Assembly: GCF_001613325.1 (NCBI RefSeq)
Contig: NZ_BDCD01000007.1
Coordinates: forward strand, 186,001-250,000
Length of the DNA stretch: 64,000 nucleotides
Direction of reading: 5' to 3'
Origin: Nocardia yamanashiensis NBRC 100130
GTDB taxonomy: Bacteria; Actinomycetota; Actinomycetes; Mycobacteriales; Mycobacteriaceae
Shown here: positions 17,149 through 25,866 of the stretch, in pieces
Numbering within the stretch: the first letter of the stretch is position 1
How the letters are laid out: the number at the start of each line of letters is the position of its first letter
Position numbers and translations under genes: made by a program
Notes under the pieces: model-generated
What the model saw: the letters and a program-made list of their open reading frames with translations, nothing else
What the model was told of the DNA's origin: nothing
Database searches by the model: none

Positions 17149-18747
17149 TCAGGTCGGGAACAGCGGGCTGGACCACTTGCCGCACAGCCATTTACCGTCC
17201 ACGTAGTCCATCGACATGGTGATGTTCTGCTGCTCGGTGGTGTCGGCCTTGCCCTTGGTCGAGTTGACCACGGTGATGTCGGCGGTCAGTTCGTAGTGGG
17301 TGGTGTTCCCCGAGGTGATGACGCATTTCGCGTCGGTGCCGCGGCTGTGCTCGGAATCGGCTTCCAGCAGTAGCCGGATGGCGGGCAGCAGCTGCTGCGA
17401 TTGGGTCTTCCAGGTGCCGGTGGCCCCGGCCACGACCTTGGTCTGCCAGCCGTCGCCGTCGTTGTAGTCGTAGGTGGTCATGAGCAGGCCGTAATCGCAA
17501 GCCGCCTTGATGGCGGCGTCGCGGGACGGGTCGGTGGCGCTCAAGCCGGGTGCGCCGCCGGTGAAGGTGAAACGCAGTGCGCCGGAGCCGAATCCGACGC
17601 CGATGCCGCCCGCCAGCACGGCAGCGACGATCAGCCCGGCCAGGACGAGGCGTTTGCGTCCGCGACGGGTCGGCGGCGTCTCGGGCTGGGTGGGGTAACC
17701 GAGCTGGGTCGCGATACCGGCCTGGGTGGTCGGTCCGGGTTGCGGCAAATGGCCCGGCCCGGTGGTGGTTACCGGGGTGCGCCGCGGTCCGGTGGTCACG
17801 GGGGCCGGTGCGTCTTGCGGTCGGGTGGTGGCACCGGAGCCGTACACCGGCAGCGGGGCGAACGCCGGGCGCGGACCGAGGTCCTGCCACGGCGATCCGG
17901 TGTGGACCGGAGTGCCCAGCGCCTGTTCCGCGGCCGCCGCGAGTTCACCGCAGCTGCCGTACCGGTCGCCCGGTTGCTTGGCGAGCGCCCGCGCGATCAC
18001 CTGGTCGAAAGCCGTTGGCACACCGGGCCGCCGCACGCTGGGGTGCGGAATCTCACCGTGCAGATGCCCGGCGACCAGCTGCGCGGTGGTCTGGCCGGGG
18101 AAGGGCAGTTCGCCGGTGAGCATGTGGAAGAGCGTGCAGCCCAGCGCGTACACGTCGGCGCGCTGATCGAGGTCCGCGCGCAATTCGAACTGTTCGGGCG
18201 AGGCGTACTGGAAGCTCGCGTACATCTCCCCGGTCCGGGTGAGCGCGCCGGTCTGATCGAGGGCCTTGGCGATGCCGAAGTCCGCCAGGAACACGCGCTG
18301 CTCCGGGCCCCAGGCCAGCAGGATATTGGCGGGCTTCACATCCCGGTGCAGGACGCCCGCGCGGTGCGCGTGATCCAGGGCCCTGGCGGTCTCGCCGAGA
18401 ATCCGCACCGCGTGCTCCGGCCGCAGCGGTCCCTGGGCCAGCACCTCGGCCACATCGGTACCCTCGATGTACTGCATGGCCATCCACAGGCGGTGGTCGT
18501 CGTTGCCGCGCGCGTACACCGCCACGATATTCGGATGTGACAGCCGGGCCGCGGTATCGGCCTCGCGCAGGAACCGCGCGCGCACCTCCGGATCGTCGGA
18601 TTTGCCCGGGGCCAGCAGTTTCAGGGCGACCGGGCGCGGCAGATCGCGGTCGCGGGCCAGATACACCTCGCCCATGCCGCCGACCCCGAGCAGCCGTTCC
18701 ACGAGATAGCCCGCGAATACCTGCCCGCGCTCGAGTGTCCGCCCCAA
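17149..18747 (-). CDS. Transmembrane Ser/Thr protein kinase with Mas-like extracellular domain
   Basis: I chose the TTG at 18747 because GGAGG lies ten bases upstream; the frame is open to 18795. From that start (532 residues) the Gly-loop LLGVGGMGEVYLA is at 19-31, catalytic Lys at 43, HRD at 134-136, DFG at 156-158 and an SPE motif near 182. This is a PknB-type kinase. A Pro/Thr-rich juxtamembrane linker (about 270-365) precedes one helix (KRLVLAGLIVAAVLAGG). The outer domain of about 120 residues contains TTYDYNDGDGW and ends DGKWLCGKW, a pattern shared with Mce-associated proteins rather than PASTA repeats. It probably senses an envelope signal; a role in controlling the glycan locus is inference. 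Confidence 0.88.
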   Translation of the reverse strand: MGRTLERGQVFAGYLVERLLGVGGMGEVYLARDRDLPRPVALKLLAPGKSDDPEVRARFLREADTAARLSHPNIVAVYARGNDDHRLWMAMQYIEGTDVAEVLAQGPLRPEHAVRILGETARALDHAHRAGVLHRDVKPANILLAWGPEQRVFLADFGIAKALDQTGALTRTGEMYASFQYASPEQFELRADLDQRADVYALGCTLFHMLTGELPFPGQTTAQLVAGHLHGEIPHPSVRRPGVPTAFDQVIARALAKQPGDRYGSCGELAAAAEQALGTPVHTGSPWQDLGPRPAFAPLPVYGSGATTRPQDAPAPVTTGPRRTPVTTTGPGHLPQPGPTTQAGIATQLGYPTQPETPPTRRGRKRLVLAGLIVAAVLAGGIGVGFGSGALRFTFTGGAPGLSATDPSRDAAIKAACDYGLLMTTYDYNDGDGWQTKVVAGATGTWKTQSQQLLPAIRLLLEADSEHSRGTDAKCVITSGNTTHYELTADITVVNSTKGKADTTEQQNITMSMDYVDGKWLCGKWSSPLFPT

Positions 18748-18927
18748 GACCGCTCTTCCTCCGATAACGTCCCGTTCCCGCTCACCGTAACCCACTATTC
18801 GGCAAAGCCGTACGGCCGGTTGTTAGCCCGGCGATAACCCGCCCAGCTGCGCGGATTGGCATACACTTGCGCTGCAAGGGCGTTCGGGTTTGCGATCGCG
18901 GCTCGAGCGTGGCTGACCGACCCGGGG

Positions 18928-20016
18928 GTGAGGGTGTTGGCACGACCGGTTCGGGTGTATATGACCGGGTCAGAGTGGTTCGGAGCGGCTCCCGGGGGGC
19001 TGAACAGATACTTTACGGACCTGTCCGCCGCGCTGGCGGCGAGCGGGGAAATCGACGTCACGGCAAAGGCTTTCGGAGATGCGCCGGCGGGCGGCGGCAG
19101 CTGGGGGCCGACGGGCGGTTCCACGCTGACGCGGGCGCGCACGGCATTCCTGGATCGCGAGGCGCTGCGGCCGGGGACGGTGCTGGACCGGCATTTCTGC
19201 CTGTACGGTCCCGCGCCGCTGGGACGACATCCCTTGGTGGTGCATTTTCACGGGCCGTGGGCGGCCGAGAGCCGGATGGCGGGCGAGAGCGCCTGGCCGG
19301 TGCGCGCGAAGTACCTGGTGGAGCGGCTGCGGTATCTGCGGGCGGATCGATTCATCGTGCTGTCCCAGCATTTTCGGCGATTGCTCGTCGAGGACTACCG
19401 GGTGCCGGAGCGGAAGGTGCGGGTGATCGCGCCGGGCGTGGACCTGGAGCGTTTCCCCTCCCCCGAACCCGCCACCGAGAACGGCGTGGTGCTGTGCGTG
19501 CGGCGGCTGGAGAAGCGGATGGGCATCGATGTGCTCATTCGCGCGTGGGCGGCGGTGCGGGCCGAGCATCCGCATGCCCGGCTGGTCATCGTCGGAACCG
19601 GCACGGCCGAACCGGAATTGCGGGCGCTGGCGCGGCGGGACGACTCCGTCCTCTTCACCGGCGCGGTCAGTGACGAACAGCTCACCGAACTCTATGTGCG
19701 GTCGGAACTGACCGTGGTGCCGTCGCTGGCGCTGGAAGGATTCGGGCTCATCGCGCTGGAATCGCTGGCGGCCGGGCGGGCGCCGATCGTCTCCGACTGC
19801 GGTGGATTGCCGGATTCCGTGCGGGAATTGGACGCCTCGCTCATCGTGCCGCCCGGTAATGCCGAGGCCCTCGCGGCGCGCATCAATGCCGGGCTGGCCG
19901 GGGTGCGGCCCGACGCGAAACAGTGCCGCGCGCAGGCCGAAACCTTCTCGTGGGCGGTCGCGGCCCGGCGGCATCACGAGGTGTACGCCGAGCTGGCCGG
20001 CGGAGGGCGCGCATGA
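18928..20016 (+). CDS. Family 4 glycosyltransferase, first gene of the glycan operon
   Basis: The frame is open from 18856. The cluster of possible starts at 18928 (GTG), 18934 (GTG) and 18937 (TTG) leads directly into the family's first strand (RPVRVYMTGSEWFGAAPGGLNRYF), so one of these is the likely start. The product is about 360 residues. It has the GT-B fold: VIAPGVDLERFPSPEP and VLCVRRLEKRMGIDVLIRAW in the centre, and EGFGLIALESLAAGRAPIVSD as the C-terminal E-x7-E donor-binding motif. It transfers a sugar from a nucleotide donor, probably onto a lipid-linked intermediate. The stop overlaps the next start as ATGA. Confidence 0.88.
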   Translation: MRVLARPVRVYMTGSEWFGAAPGGLNRYFTDLSAALAASGEIDVTAKAFGDAPAGGGSWGPTGGSTLTRARTAFLDREALRPGTVLDRHFCLYGPAPLGRHPLVVHFHGPWAAESRMAGESAWPVRAKYLVERLRYLRADRFIVLSQHFRRLLVEDYRVPERKVRVIAPGVDLERFPSPEPATENGVVLCVRRLEKRMGIDVLIRAWAAVRAEHPHARLVIVGTGTAEPELRALARRDDSVLFTGAVSDEQLTELYVRSELTVVPSLALEGFGLIALESLAAGRAPIVSDCGGLPDSVRELDASLIVPPGNAEALAARINAGLAGVRPDAKQCRAQAETFSWAVAARRHHEVYAELAGGGRA

Positions 20017-21245
20017 AAGCGATCTTCCTGGCGCATACGGCGGCTCCGTCCGGAGCGGAACTGGCCACCCTGCGCCTGGTTTCGGCCATGCCCGCCGCAA
20101 GCACGGCGGTGGTGTACACCGAGGACGGGCCGATGCTGCGGCGCATGGCCGCGCGCGGTATCGAAACCCGCACGGTCACCGGCGATTTCGACTCCCGCGC
20201 GCTGACCATCGACAAAGCCGGGGTACGCAGCCTGCTCACCGGATGCGTGAACCTGGTGCGACTCGGCTGGCGGCTGGGCGAGACCGTCCGGGAACTCGAC
20301 GGCACCGTGGTGGTGGCGGGCAGTTCCAAAGCGCTGCTCATGGGCGCGGTCGCGGCGCGCCGGGCCCGCGTCCCGCTGATCTGGCATGTGCACGACCGCA
20401 TCTCGGCCGACTACTTCGGCCGCTGGCTGGCCCTGGCACTGCGCCTGCTGGGCTGGATCGTGGCCCACGGCTATATCGCCAACAGCCGCGGCACCCTGGC
20501 ATCGCTGAGCACGCGGGGACGGCGGACGCTGGTGGCCTACCCGGGCGTCGAGTTCGACAACCAGCCGCAATTCCGGTGCGGCAATGCCATCCCGGGACTG
20601 GTGGACAACTCCGAAACGGCAAGCGCCGACGAAACCGACCGCAACACAACCGATCACGACACGTTCTCGCTGATCAGCTATCCGCAGCGACCCGCGGCGG
20701 AGACCATCGTCGTGGTGGTCGGGCGGCTCGCACCGTGGAAGGGGCAGGATCTGTTCCTGCGCGCGCTGGCCGATGTCGAGATCCAGCCCTCGAGCGTCTA
20801 TCTGGTCGGCGGCACCTTCTTCGACGAGGAGCCCTACCACGCCGAGCTCGAGATGCACGCCACCGCATTGAATCTCCCCGTCGTGTTCACCGGCCACGTG
20901 GACGACCCGGAGTCGTACCTGCGCTACGCCGACATTCTCGTGCACTGCTCGGTGCTTCCTGAGCCGTTCGGCCAGGTGGTGGTGGAAGGCATGGCCGCCG
21001 GTTGCGCGGTGATCGCGACCCGGCCCGGCGGTCCGGAGGAGATCGTCGAACCCGGCGTGAACGGCCTCCTGGTGGACGCGGGCGATCGCGCGCAATTGAC
21101 GCGCGCCCTCGACCGGTTGATCGCGGACCAGGAACTGCGCGCCAAACTCGCCGACGCCGCCCGAATCCGGGCCCGTAACTTCGACGTCGCGGTATCCGCC
21201 CGCGCCGTCACCGCCTTCCTGACCGGTCTGCCCGGAAGACGCTGA
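20013..21245 (+). CDS. Family 4 glycosyltransferase
   Basis: The product has 410 residues. The N-terminal half begins KAIFLAHTAAPSGAELATLRL and contains IWHVHDRISADYF. The C-terminal GT-B domain has VVVVGRLAPWKGQDLFLRAL and LPEPFGQVVVEGMAAGCAVIATRPGGPEEIV, with the E-x7-E motif. An extra hydrophilic stretch (residues about 190-225, rich in Asp, Asn and Thr) interrupts the domain boundary. It is coupled to the preceding GT4 by ATGA and followed after four bases by the flippase gene. Donor and linkage are not predictable. Confidence 0.9.
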   Translation: MKAIFLAHTAAPSGAELATLRLVSAMPAASTAVVYTEDGPMLRRMAARGIETRTVTGDFDSRALTIDKAGVRSLLTGCVNLVRLGWRLGETVRELDGTVVVAGSSKALLMGAVAARRARVPLIWHVHDRISADYFGRWLALALRLLGWIVAHGYIANSRGTLASLSTRGRRTLVAYPGVEFDNQPQFRCGNAIPGLVDNSETASADETDRNTTDHDTFSLISYPQRPAAETIVVVVGRLAPWKGQDLFLRALADVEIQPSSVYLVGGTFFDEEPYHAELEMHATALNLPVVFTGHVDDPESYLRYADILVHCSVLPEPFGQVVVEGMAAGCAVIATRPGGPEEIVEPGVNGLLVDAGDRAQLTRALDRLIADQELRAKLADAARIRARNFDVAVSARAVTAFLTGLPGRR

Positions 21246-21249
21246 CGCC

Positions 21250-23364
21250 GTGGACGATCCGACCGAGCGTCTACCGCGCTACGACCCACCCACCACACCC
21301 CTGCGCACCCTCGACCGCCTGCGCCGCCGCCGCACCATGCGCCACGGCCTCGCCGACCCGGACGCCGACGCATTCGAATCCGACCGGTCCGCCCGCAAAC
21401 CCACCCCGCCCCGCGCCGACCCGGACCCCCACCCCAACGCCTTCGACGGCCACAACGCCGCCTACTTCGCCGCACCGAATACCAGTCCCATGGGCTTCCC
21501 CGTCGCCAACACCCTCCCGCGCCCCGCCGCACCCGCCCCGCTGCGCGACGCCACCGGCGCATACGCACCGTCGGACGAAAGCCCGGACCCGCGACGCGGT
21601 CAGCACGGCGGGTACCGGCCCGCCCCGCAAGGCCGGACCGCCGCAGCCGATCCCGACGGCGATTATGCGCTGCCCACCGAAACTCCCGGCGCCGCATACG
21701 AGCCGAACCGCGGGTACGCGGTTCCTCCCGGCAGCCCGGGATATGCACCCGGTCCGCACGGTGTGCGCCCGTCCGTCTCCGGACAACGCGAGACGCGGCC
21801 CGGGACCCACGGTGCGCAGCGGGATGCCGCCTGGGCTGCCGGGTCGGGCGGTGACAGCGGTGGCGATCACTCGTTCGTTCCGGAGACTCTCGATCCGTAC
21901 GGCGCGTGGTCACCGGCGGCGGGACTTTCCGGCGGGCAGCGGGATTCGGTGGGTGCGCGCGGTGGGGCAGCGGAGGATTCCGGGCCGCAGCCGGGTGTGG
22001 CGGAGGCCGGTGGTGGGGAGGCGGAGCGGGTTGCGCGGGGGCGGGGGCGGCATCGGAAGCAGGCCGGGCATGGGATGGGTGGGGTCGGGGGGATTCTGCG
22101 GGATATCGCGTTGGTGACGTTCGGGAAGTATGGGCAGTACGTCATTACGTTGGTGACGGTGCCGTTGCTGGCTCGGACGTTGGGGCCGCACGGGACCGGG
22201 TTGCTGGCGATCGGGATGTCGTCGTATTTCATCGGGTCGTTGCTGGTGGATTTGGGGATCACGCAGTTTCTCGCGGCGCGGGTGCACGAGTCGGAACTCG
22301 GCCGGGCGGAGATCAATCGGCTGCGCGGGAGTTATCTGGCTATTCGGCTCGGGACGCTCGCGGTGATCGGGGCGACGCTGCTGGGGAGTTTGGCGGCGGG
22401 GGCGGCGCCGCCGTTGCATATGGTGCTGCTCGGGTTGTTCGCGGGCGGGTTCTGGTCGGTGTCGGAGGATTGGCTGCTGATCGGGCAGGGGCGGTTCGGG
22501 TCGTCGACCGGGTATCAGGGGGTCGGGCGGATCGTTTATCTGGTGCTGCTCATAGTGCTGCTGCCGCACTATCCGACGGCCACGACGGCCGTACTGTGCC
22601 TGCTGATTTCGTCGGTGCCCACGGTCGGGCTGACCTGGTGGGATTCGGTGCGCAATTACGGGCCGCCGGCCAAGCCGTACGGGGTGCGGGCCATGATGCG
22701 CATGGCGGCACCGGTTTTCACCTCGCGCATGCTGGTCACCGGGTACGGGCAGGGGTCGGCCGCGGTGTACAGCGCGGTGCTGGACGCGGCGTCGCTGGGC
22801 TTGTACTCGGCGGGCGATCGGCTGGTGCGCGCCATCCAATCGAGTTTAGATCCCATCGGTTTCGCACTGCTGCCGCGCATGGCCCGGCGCAGCACCCATG
22901 ATCGCTTCTGGCGCAATTCGATTCAGGCGCTCGTCGCGGTGGTCACGGTGGCGACCGTCGCCACGGTGAGCGTCTGGGTGCTCGCGCCGACCCTCATCCA
23001 CCTCATCTACAGCCACGACTTCGACGGCGCGATCGGGCTGCTGCGCCTGGAAGTGCTCATCCTGCCCGCCACCACGATCACCTCGTATGTGACCACCGCG
23101 ATCCTGCCGGTCAAGAGCGACACCATGGGCGTGCTCATCGGCGCGATCATCGGCACCTGCATCGCGGGAATCGCGCTGGCCTACGCGGTGCGCACGCAAT
23201 CGGTCTGGACGCTGGTGTACGGCACCGTTTCCGCGGAAATCGGTGTCGCGCTGTGGTACATCATCCGGGTGCGGTGGCTCATCGTGCGGGAACGATCGGT
23301 ACGCAGTGGGGCGTCCGGATCCGATCCCGCCACCGTACTCATGGGCAAGGGAGACCCGGCATGA
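21250..23364 (+). CDS. Wzx-type polysaccharide flippase with a long disordered N-terminus
   Basis: The product has 704 residues from a GTG. The first 280 or so are low-complexity and rich in Pro, Gly, Arg, Asp and Ala, with YAPSDES, YRPAPQG and YAVPPGSPGYAPGP repeats and no membrane segment. From GGILRDIALVTFGKYGQYVIT onward there are about 12 to 14 hydrophobic helices. The pattern PLLARTLGPHGTGLLAIGMSSY is characteristic of the polysaccharide transport (MOP) family. It would flip lipid-linked repeat units to the outer leaflet. The cytosolic tail is a plausible scaffold or phosphorylation target. Ordinary Wzx proteins are about 400-500 residues. The next gene overlaps by ATGA. Confidence 0.87.
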   Translation: MDDPTERLPRYDPPTTPLRTLDRLRRRRTMRHGLADPDADAFESDRSARKPTPPRADPDPHPNAFDGHNAAYFAAPNTSPMGFPVANTLPRPAAPAPLRDATGAYAPSDESPDPRRGQHGGYRPAPQGRTAAADPDGDYALPTETPGAAYEPNRGYAVPPGSPGYAPGPHGVRPSVSGQRETRPGTHGAQRDAAWAAGSGGDSGGDHSFVPETLDPYGAWSPAAGLSGGQRDSVGARGGAAEDSGPQPGVAEAGGGEAERVARGRGRHRKQAGHGMGGVGGILRDIALVTFGKYGQYVITLVTVPLLARTLGPHGTGLLAIGMSSYFIGSLLVDLGITQFLAARVHESELGRAEINRLRGSYLAIRLGTLAVIGATLLGSLAAGAAPPLHMVLLGLFAGGFWSVSEDWLLIGQGRFGSSTGYQGVGRIVYLVLLIVLLPHYPTATTAVLCLLISSVPTVGLTWWDSVRNYGPPAKPYGVRAMMRMAAPVFTSRMLVTGYGQGSAAVYSAVLDAASLGLYSAGDRLVRAIQSSLDPIGFALLPRMARRSTHDRFWRNSIQALVAVVTVATVATVSVWVLAPTLIHLIYSHDFDGAIGLLRLEVLILPATTITSYVTTAILPVKSDTMGVLIGAIIGTCIAGIALAYAVRTQSVWTLVYGTVSAEIGVALWYIIRVRWLIVRERSVRSGASGSDPATVLMGKGDPA

Positions 23365-24365
23365 GAATCCTGTTCGTCGGCGACGACTGGGTGGGCAGTA
23401 ACGCGCGCTCGCTCGCCGACGGCTTCCGGCAGGCGGGCCACGAGGTGGTGGTGGTCGACACCACCGCGGTCACGCTGCCGGCGCGACTGTCGCCACCGTG
23501 GGTGTACTCGAAGTTCGCGCACCGGCGCGCGCCCTGGGATGTGACCGCCCTGCACGACGAGATCGAAAGCGCCGCCGCGGCTTTCACCCCGGACGTACTG
23601 TTCGCCTTCAAGTCCGTGCATCTGGACCAGCGGCGGCTGCTGACCACACCGGCCGGTCTGCGCGTGCACTACAGCCCGGACGACGTGTCGAATCCGTACA
23701 ACACCTCCCCGGACTATCTCGCGCACGAAGCGGCGTGGGACCTCATCGTCACCACCAAATGGCACAACGTCCCCGAACTCACCGCCCGCGGCGCACAACA
23801 CGTGAAATTCGTTCGCAGCGCATACGATCCGGCCTGGCACCACCTCACCGCCCGGCGCGGCGCCCGGCGTTTCCTGCTCGGTTTCATCGGCGCGGTCCGC
23901 CCAGACCGCCGCGACCTGCTCATCGCCCTGGCCCGGGAATACCGGGGCGACATGCTCTTACGCGGCCCCGGCTGGCGGCGCGTGCGCCCGCTCTGGCAGA
24001 CCGGAGCCGAGATCGGCGGCGCGGTCTACGGCGAGCACTTCTCCGCCGCGATCGCCGCCACCACCGCCAACCTGGTGCTGCTGAACTCCGACAATCGCGA
24101 CACCCATACCTGCCGCACCTTCGAAGTGCCCGCCGCCGGTGGCCTTTTCGTGGGCGAACGCACCGACGAGCACGCCGAGCTGCTGCAGGACGGATCCGAA
24201 TGCTTCCTGTTCTCCGGCCCCGCCGAACTGCGCGAGATCATCGACCGCTGCCGCCGCCACCCGGATCAGGTGGCCAAGGTCGCCGAGGCCGGATACCACC
24301 GCATCACCGGCGGCGGCCACGCCTATGTGGACCGGGCCCGCGAGATCGTCGACGCCCTGGAATGA
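23361..24365 (+). CDS. Glycosyltransferase, CgeB/Glyco_trans_1_2 type
   Basis: The product has 334 residues. It starts MRILFVGDDWVGSNARSLADGFRQAGHEVVVVD and ends with a GT-B C-terminal domain (NLVLLNSDNRDTHTCRTFEVPAAGGLFVGERTDEHAELL), which is the CgeB-like form of the GT4 donor site with R-TFE in place of E-x7-E. VHYSPDDVSNPYN and IVTTKWHNVPEL lie in the middle. Such proteins are usually retaining glycosyltransferases in surface-glycan clusters. It is coupled at the front to the flippase gene by ATGA. Confidence 0.82.
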   Translation: MRILFVGDDWVGSNARSLADGFRQAGHEVVVVDTTAVTLPARLSPPWVYSKFAHRRAPWDVTALHDEIESAAAAFTPDVLFAFKSVHLDQRRLLTTPAGLRVHYSPDDVSNPYNTSPDYLAHEAAWDLIVTTKWHNVPELTARGAQHVKFVRSAYDPAWHHLTARRGARRFLLGFIGAVRPDRRDLLIALAREYRGDMLLRGPGWRRVRPLWQTGAEIGGAVYGEHFSAAIAATTANLVLLNSDNRDTHTCRTFEVPAAGGLFVGERTDEHAELLQDGSECFLFSGPAELREIIDRCRRHPDQVAKVAEAGYHRITGGGHAYVDRAREIVDALE

Positions 24366-24454
24366 CCGGCGACACTCGCGGTGCGCGACGCGGCCGCCGA
24401 TCGGGTAACGACCGGGCGCCGCGCGCGGACATAGGGGTGAGGGAGGACGCGTGA
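24362..24454 (+). CDS. Possible 30-residue coupler ORF between glycosyltransferase and polymerase genes
   Basis: An ATG overlaps the upstream stop (ATGA, 24362-24365) and its own stop overlaps the next GTG (GTGA, 24451-24454). The predicted peptide is Arg/Gly/Asp-rich (MTGDTRGARRGRRSGNDR...) with no recognisable domain. It would fill an otherwise 85-base gap in an operon where nearly every junction is an overlap. It may simply let ribosomes traverse the gap, or be an accident of high GC. Confidence 0.3.
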   Translation: MTGDTRGARRGRRSGNDRAPRADIGVREDA

Positions 24455-25866
24455 TGGCCCCTGCGCAAACCGAAGTGGTGCTCGTCGCCGCCGCGCTGGC
24501 GACGATCGTGGTCTCGGCGATGTATCTGCCCGGCGTGGCCCGGGTGTTCCTGATCGCGCAGACCGCGCACTGGTCGCTGTCCTATGTGGCCCGGCCGGTG
24601 GCGCTGCTGTGGGTGAAACCCGAACCGCACTACGGGGACAATGTGCCGGATCCGCGGCTGTACCAGTACGGATACGACGAGGGCATCGCCATGGTCCTGA
24701 AGCCGGTGGTGTTCGGGCTGTGGGTGTACGCGGGACTGGTGCTGGCGTACACGGTGTGGACCCGCGCCCGAGCGGTGCGACCGGCCGGTACCGAAAACCC
24801 GCCGCGCGTACCGTATTTCGCGACCGACCCGACCTTCATCACCACCCTGATCGCGCTCTACGGCCTCGGCACCCTGGGCCGCCTGGCCGCCGTCGCGACC
24901 GGCAGCGTCGGCAAGGCCGGTGAACTCGAGAGCCCCAATCCGGTGATCAACCTGATCACCATTCTGGCCACCCTCGGCGCGGTCGGCCTGATCGTGTTCT
25001 ACCGCAACGACAACGGCCGCACCACCGCCCTGGTGCTGGGCGCGCTCACCTGCGGCGAACTGCTGTGGACGGCCACGGTGCAATCCAAGACCCCGGTGAT
25101 GGGCGCGGCGCTGGCCATCGCGGTGCGCTTCGCCATGATCGGCTGGACCCGGACCAAGGTGATCGGGGTGTTCGCCATCACCGGCCTGGCCATCGGCGGC
25201 TTCGGCTGGCTGCAATCGCTCAAGACCGACGCCGCCGCCAAAGCCGAAGCCGCACAGGTGGATGCGCAGTACCCGACCGTGGTGCAGCCGTTCCTGAGCC
25301 TGCTGCGCCGCTTCGATCTGCTGGAAGCCGCCACCGACGCCTGGTTCGCCGGACCGAACTCCTGGCTGACGCCGGGCGAGGTGGCGACGCACGCCGTGCA
25401 GAGTCTCATCCCGACCCAGCTGCTCGGGGCCGAGAAGTTCCGCTCCGGCGCGGCCTGGGCCGAACAGGTGCGCGGCGGTTCGGTCGACATGTCCACGGTG
25501 TCGGTGTCGCTCGCCGAGGGCAATATCAACGAAGGCTATGTGCTGGGCGGCTATTTCGGCGTGGCGCTCGGGGTGAGCATCACCTTCGCGCTGCTGCTGG
25601 TGTGGATCCACTCGCTCTACGCACGGTCGTTCCCGCTGCCGGTGTTCGGCCTGGCCCTGATCGAAGTGCCGGTGCTGTTCGAGCGCGGCGTGCTGGGCAC
25701 CGTCGAAACGCTCGGCAAATACCTCCAGGCCGCCGTGCTGGCCTGGTTGACCTATCTCATTGTCGGGGAATACCGCAGACGGGTGGACCAGCTGGCGCGG
25801 GCGCCGATCCGCCCCGGCGTCGCATCGGGTCCATCCGGGAAAAAGAGGACAGCGCAATGGGTTTGA
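24451..25866 (+). CDS. Polytopic membrane protein, candidate Wzy-like polysaccharide polymerase
   Basis: The product has 471 residues starting at GTG 24451 or ATG 24454, after GGGAGG. About eight to ten hydrophobic helices are seen, with two large loops: one near residues 50-80 (VKPEPHYGDNVPDPRLYQYGYDEG) and one of about 100 residues before the last helices (QYPTVVQPFLSLLRRFDLLEAA, LIPTQLLGAEKF, SVSLAEGNINEGYVLGGYFG). No family is recognised with certainty. Size, topology and the place between Wzx, glycosyltransferases and a Wzz-like gene fit an O-antigen-polymerase-like enzyme that joins repeat units outside the membrane. Confidence 0.6.
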   Translation: MMAPAQTEVVLVAAALATIVVSAMYLPGVARVFLIAQTAHWSLSYVARPVALLWVKPEPHYGDNVPDPRLYQYGYDEGIAMVLKPVVFGLWVYAGLVLAYTVWTRARAVRPAGTENPPRVPYFATDPTFITTLIALYGLGTLGRLAAVATGSVGKAGELESPNPVINLITILATLGAVGLIVFYRNDNGRTTALVLGALTCGELLWTATVQSKTPVMGAALAIAVRFAMIGWTRTKVIGVFAITGLAIGGFGWLQSLKTDAAAKAEAAQVDAQYPTVVQPFLSLLRRFDLLEAATDAWFAGPNSWLTPGEVATHAVQSLIPTQLLGAEKFRSGAAWAEQVRGGSVDMSTVSVSLAEGNINEGYVLGGYFGVALGVSITFALLLVWIHSLYARSFPLPVFGLALIEVPVLFERGVLGTVETLGKYLQAAVLAWLTYLIVGEYRRRVDQLARAPIRPGVASGPSGKKRTAQWV

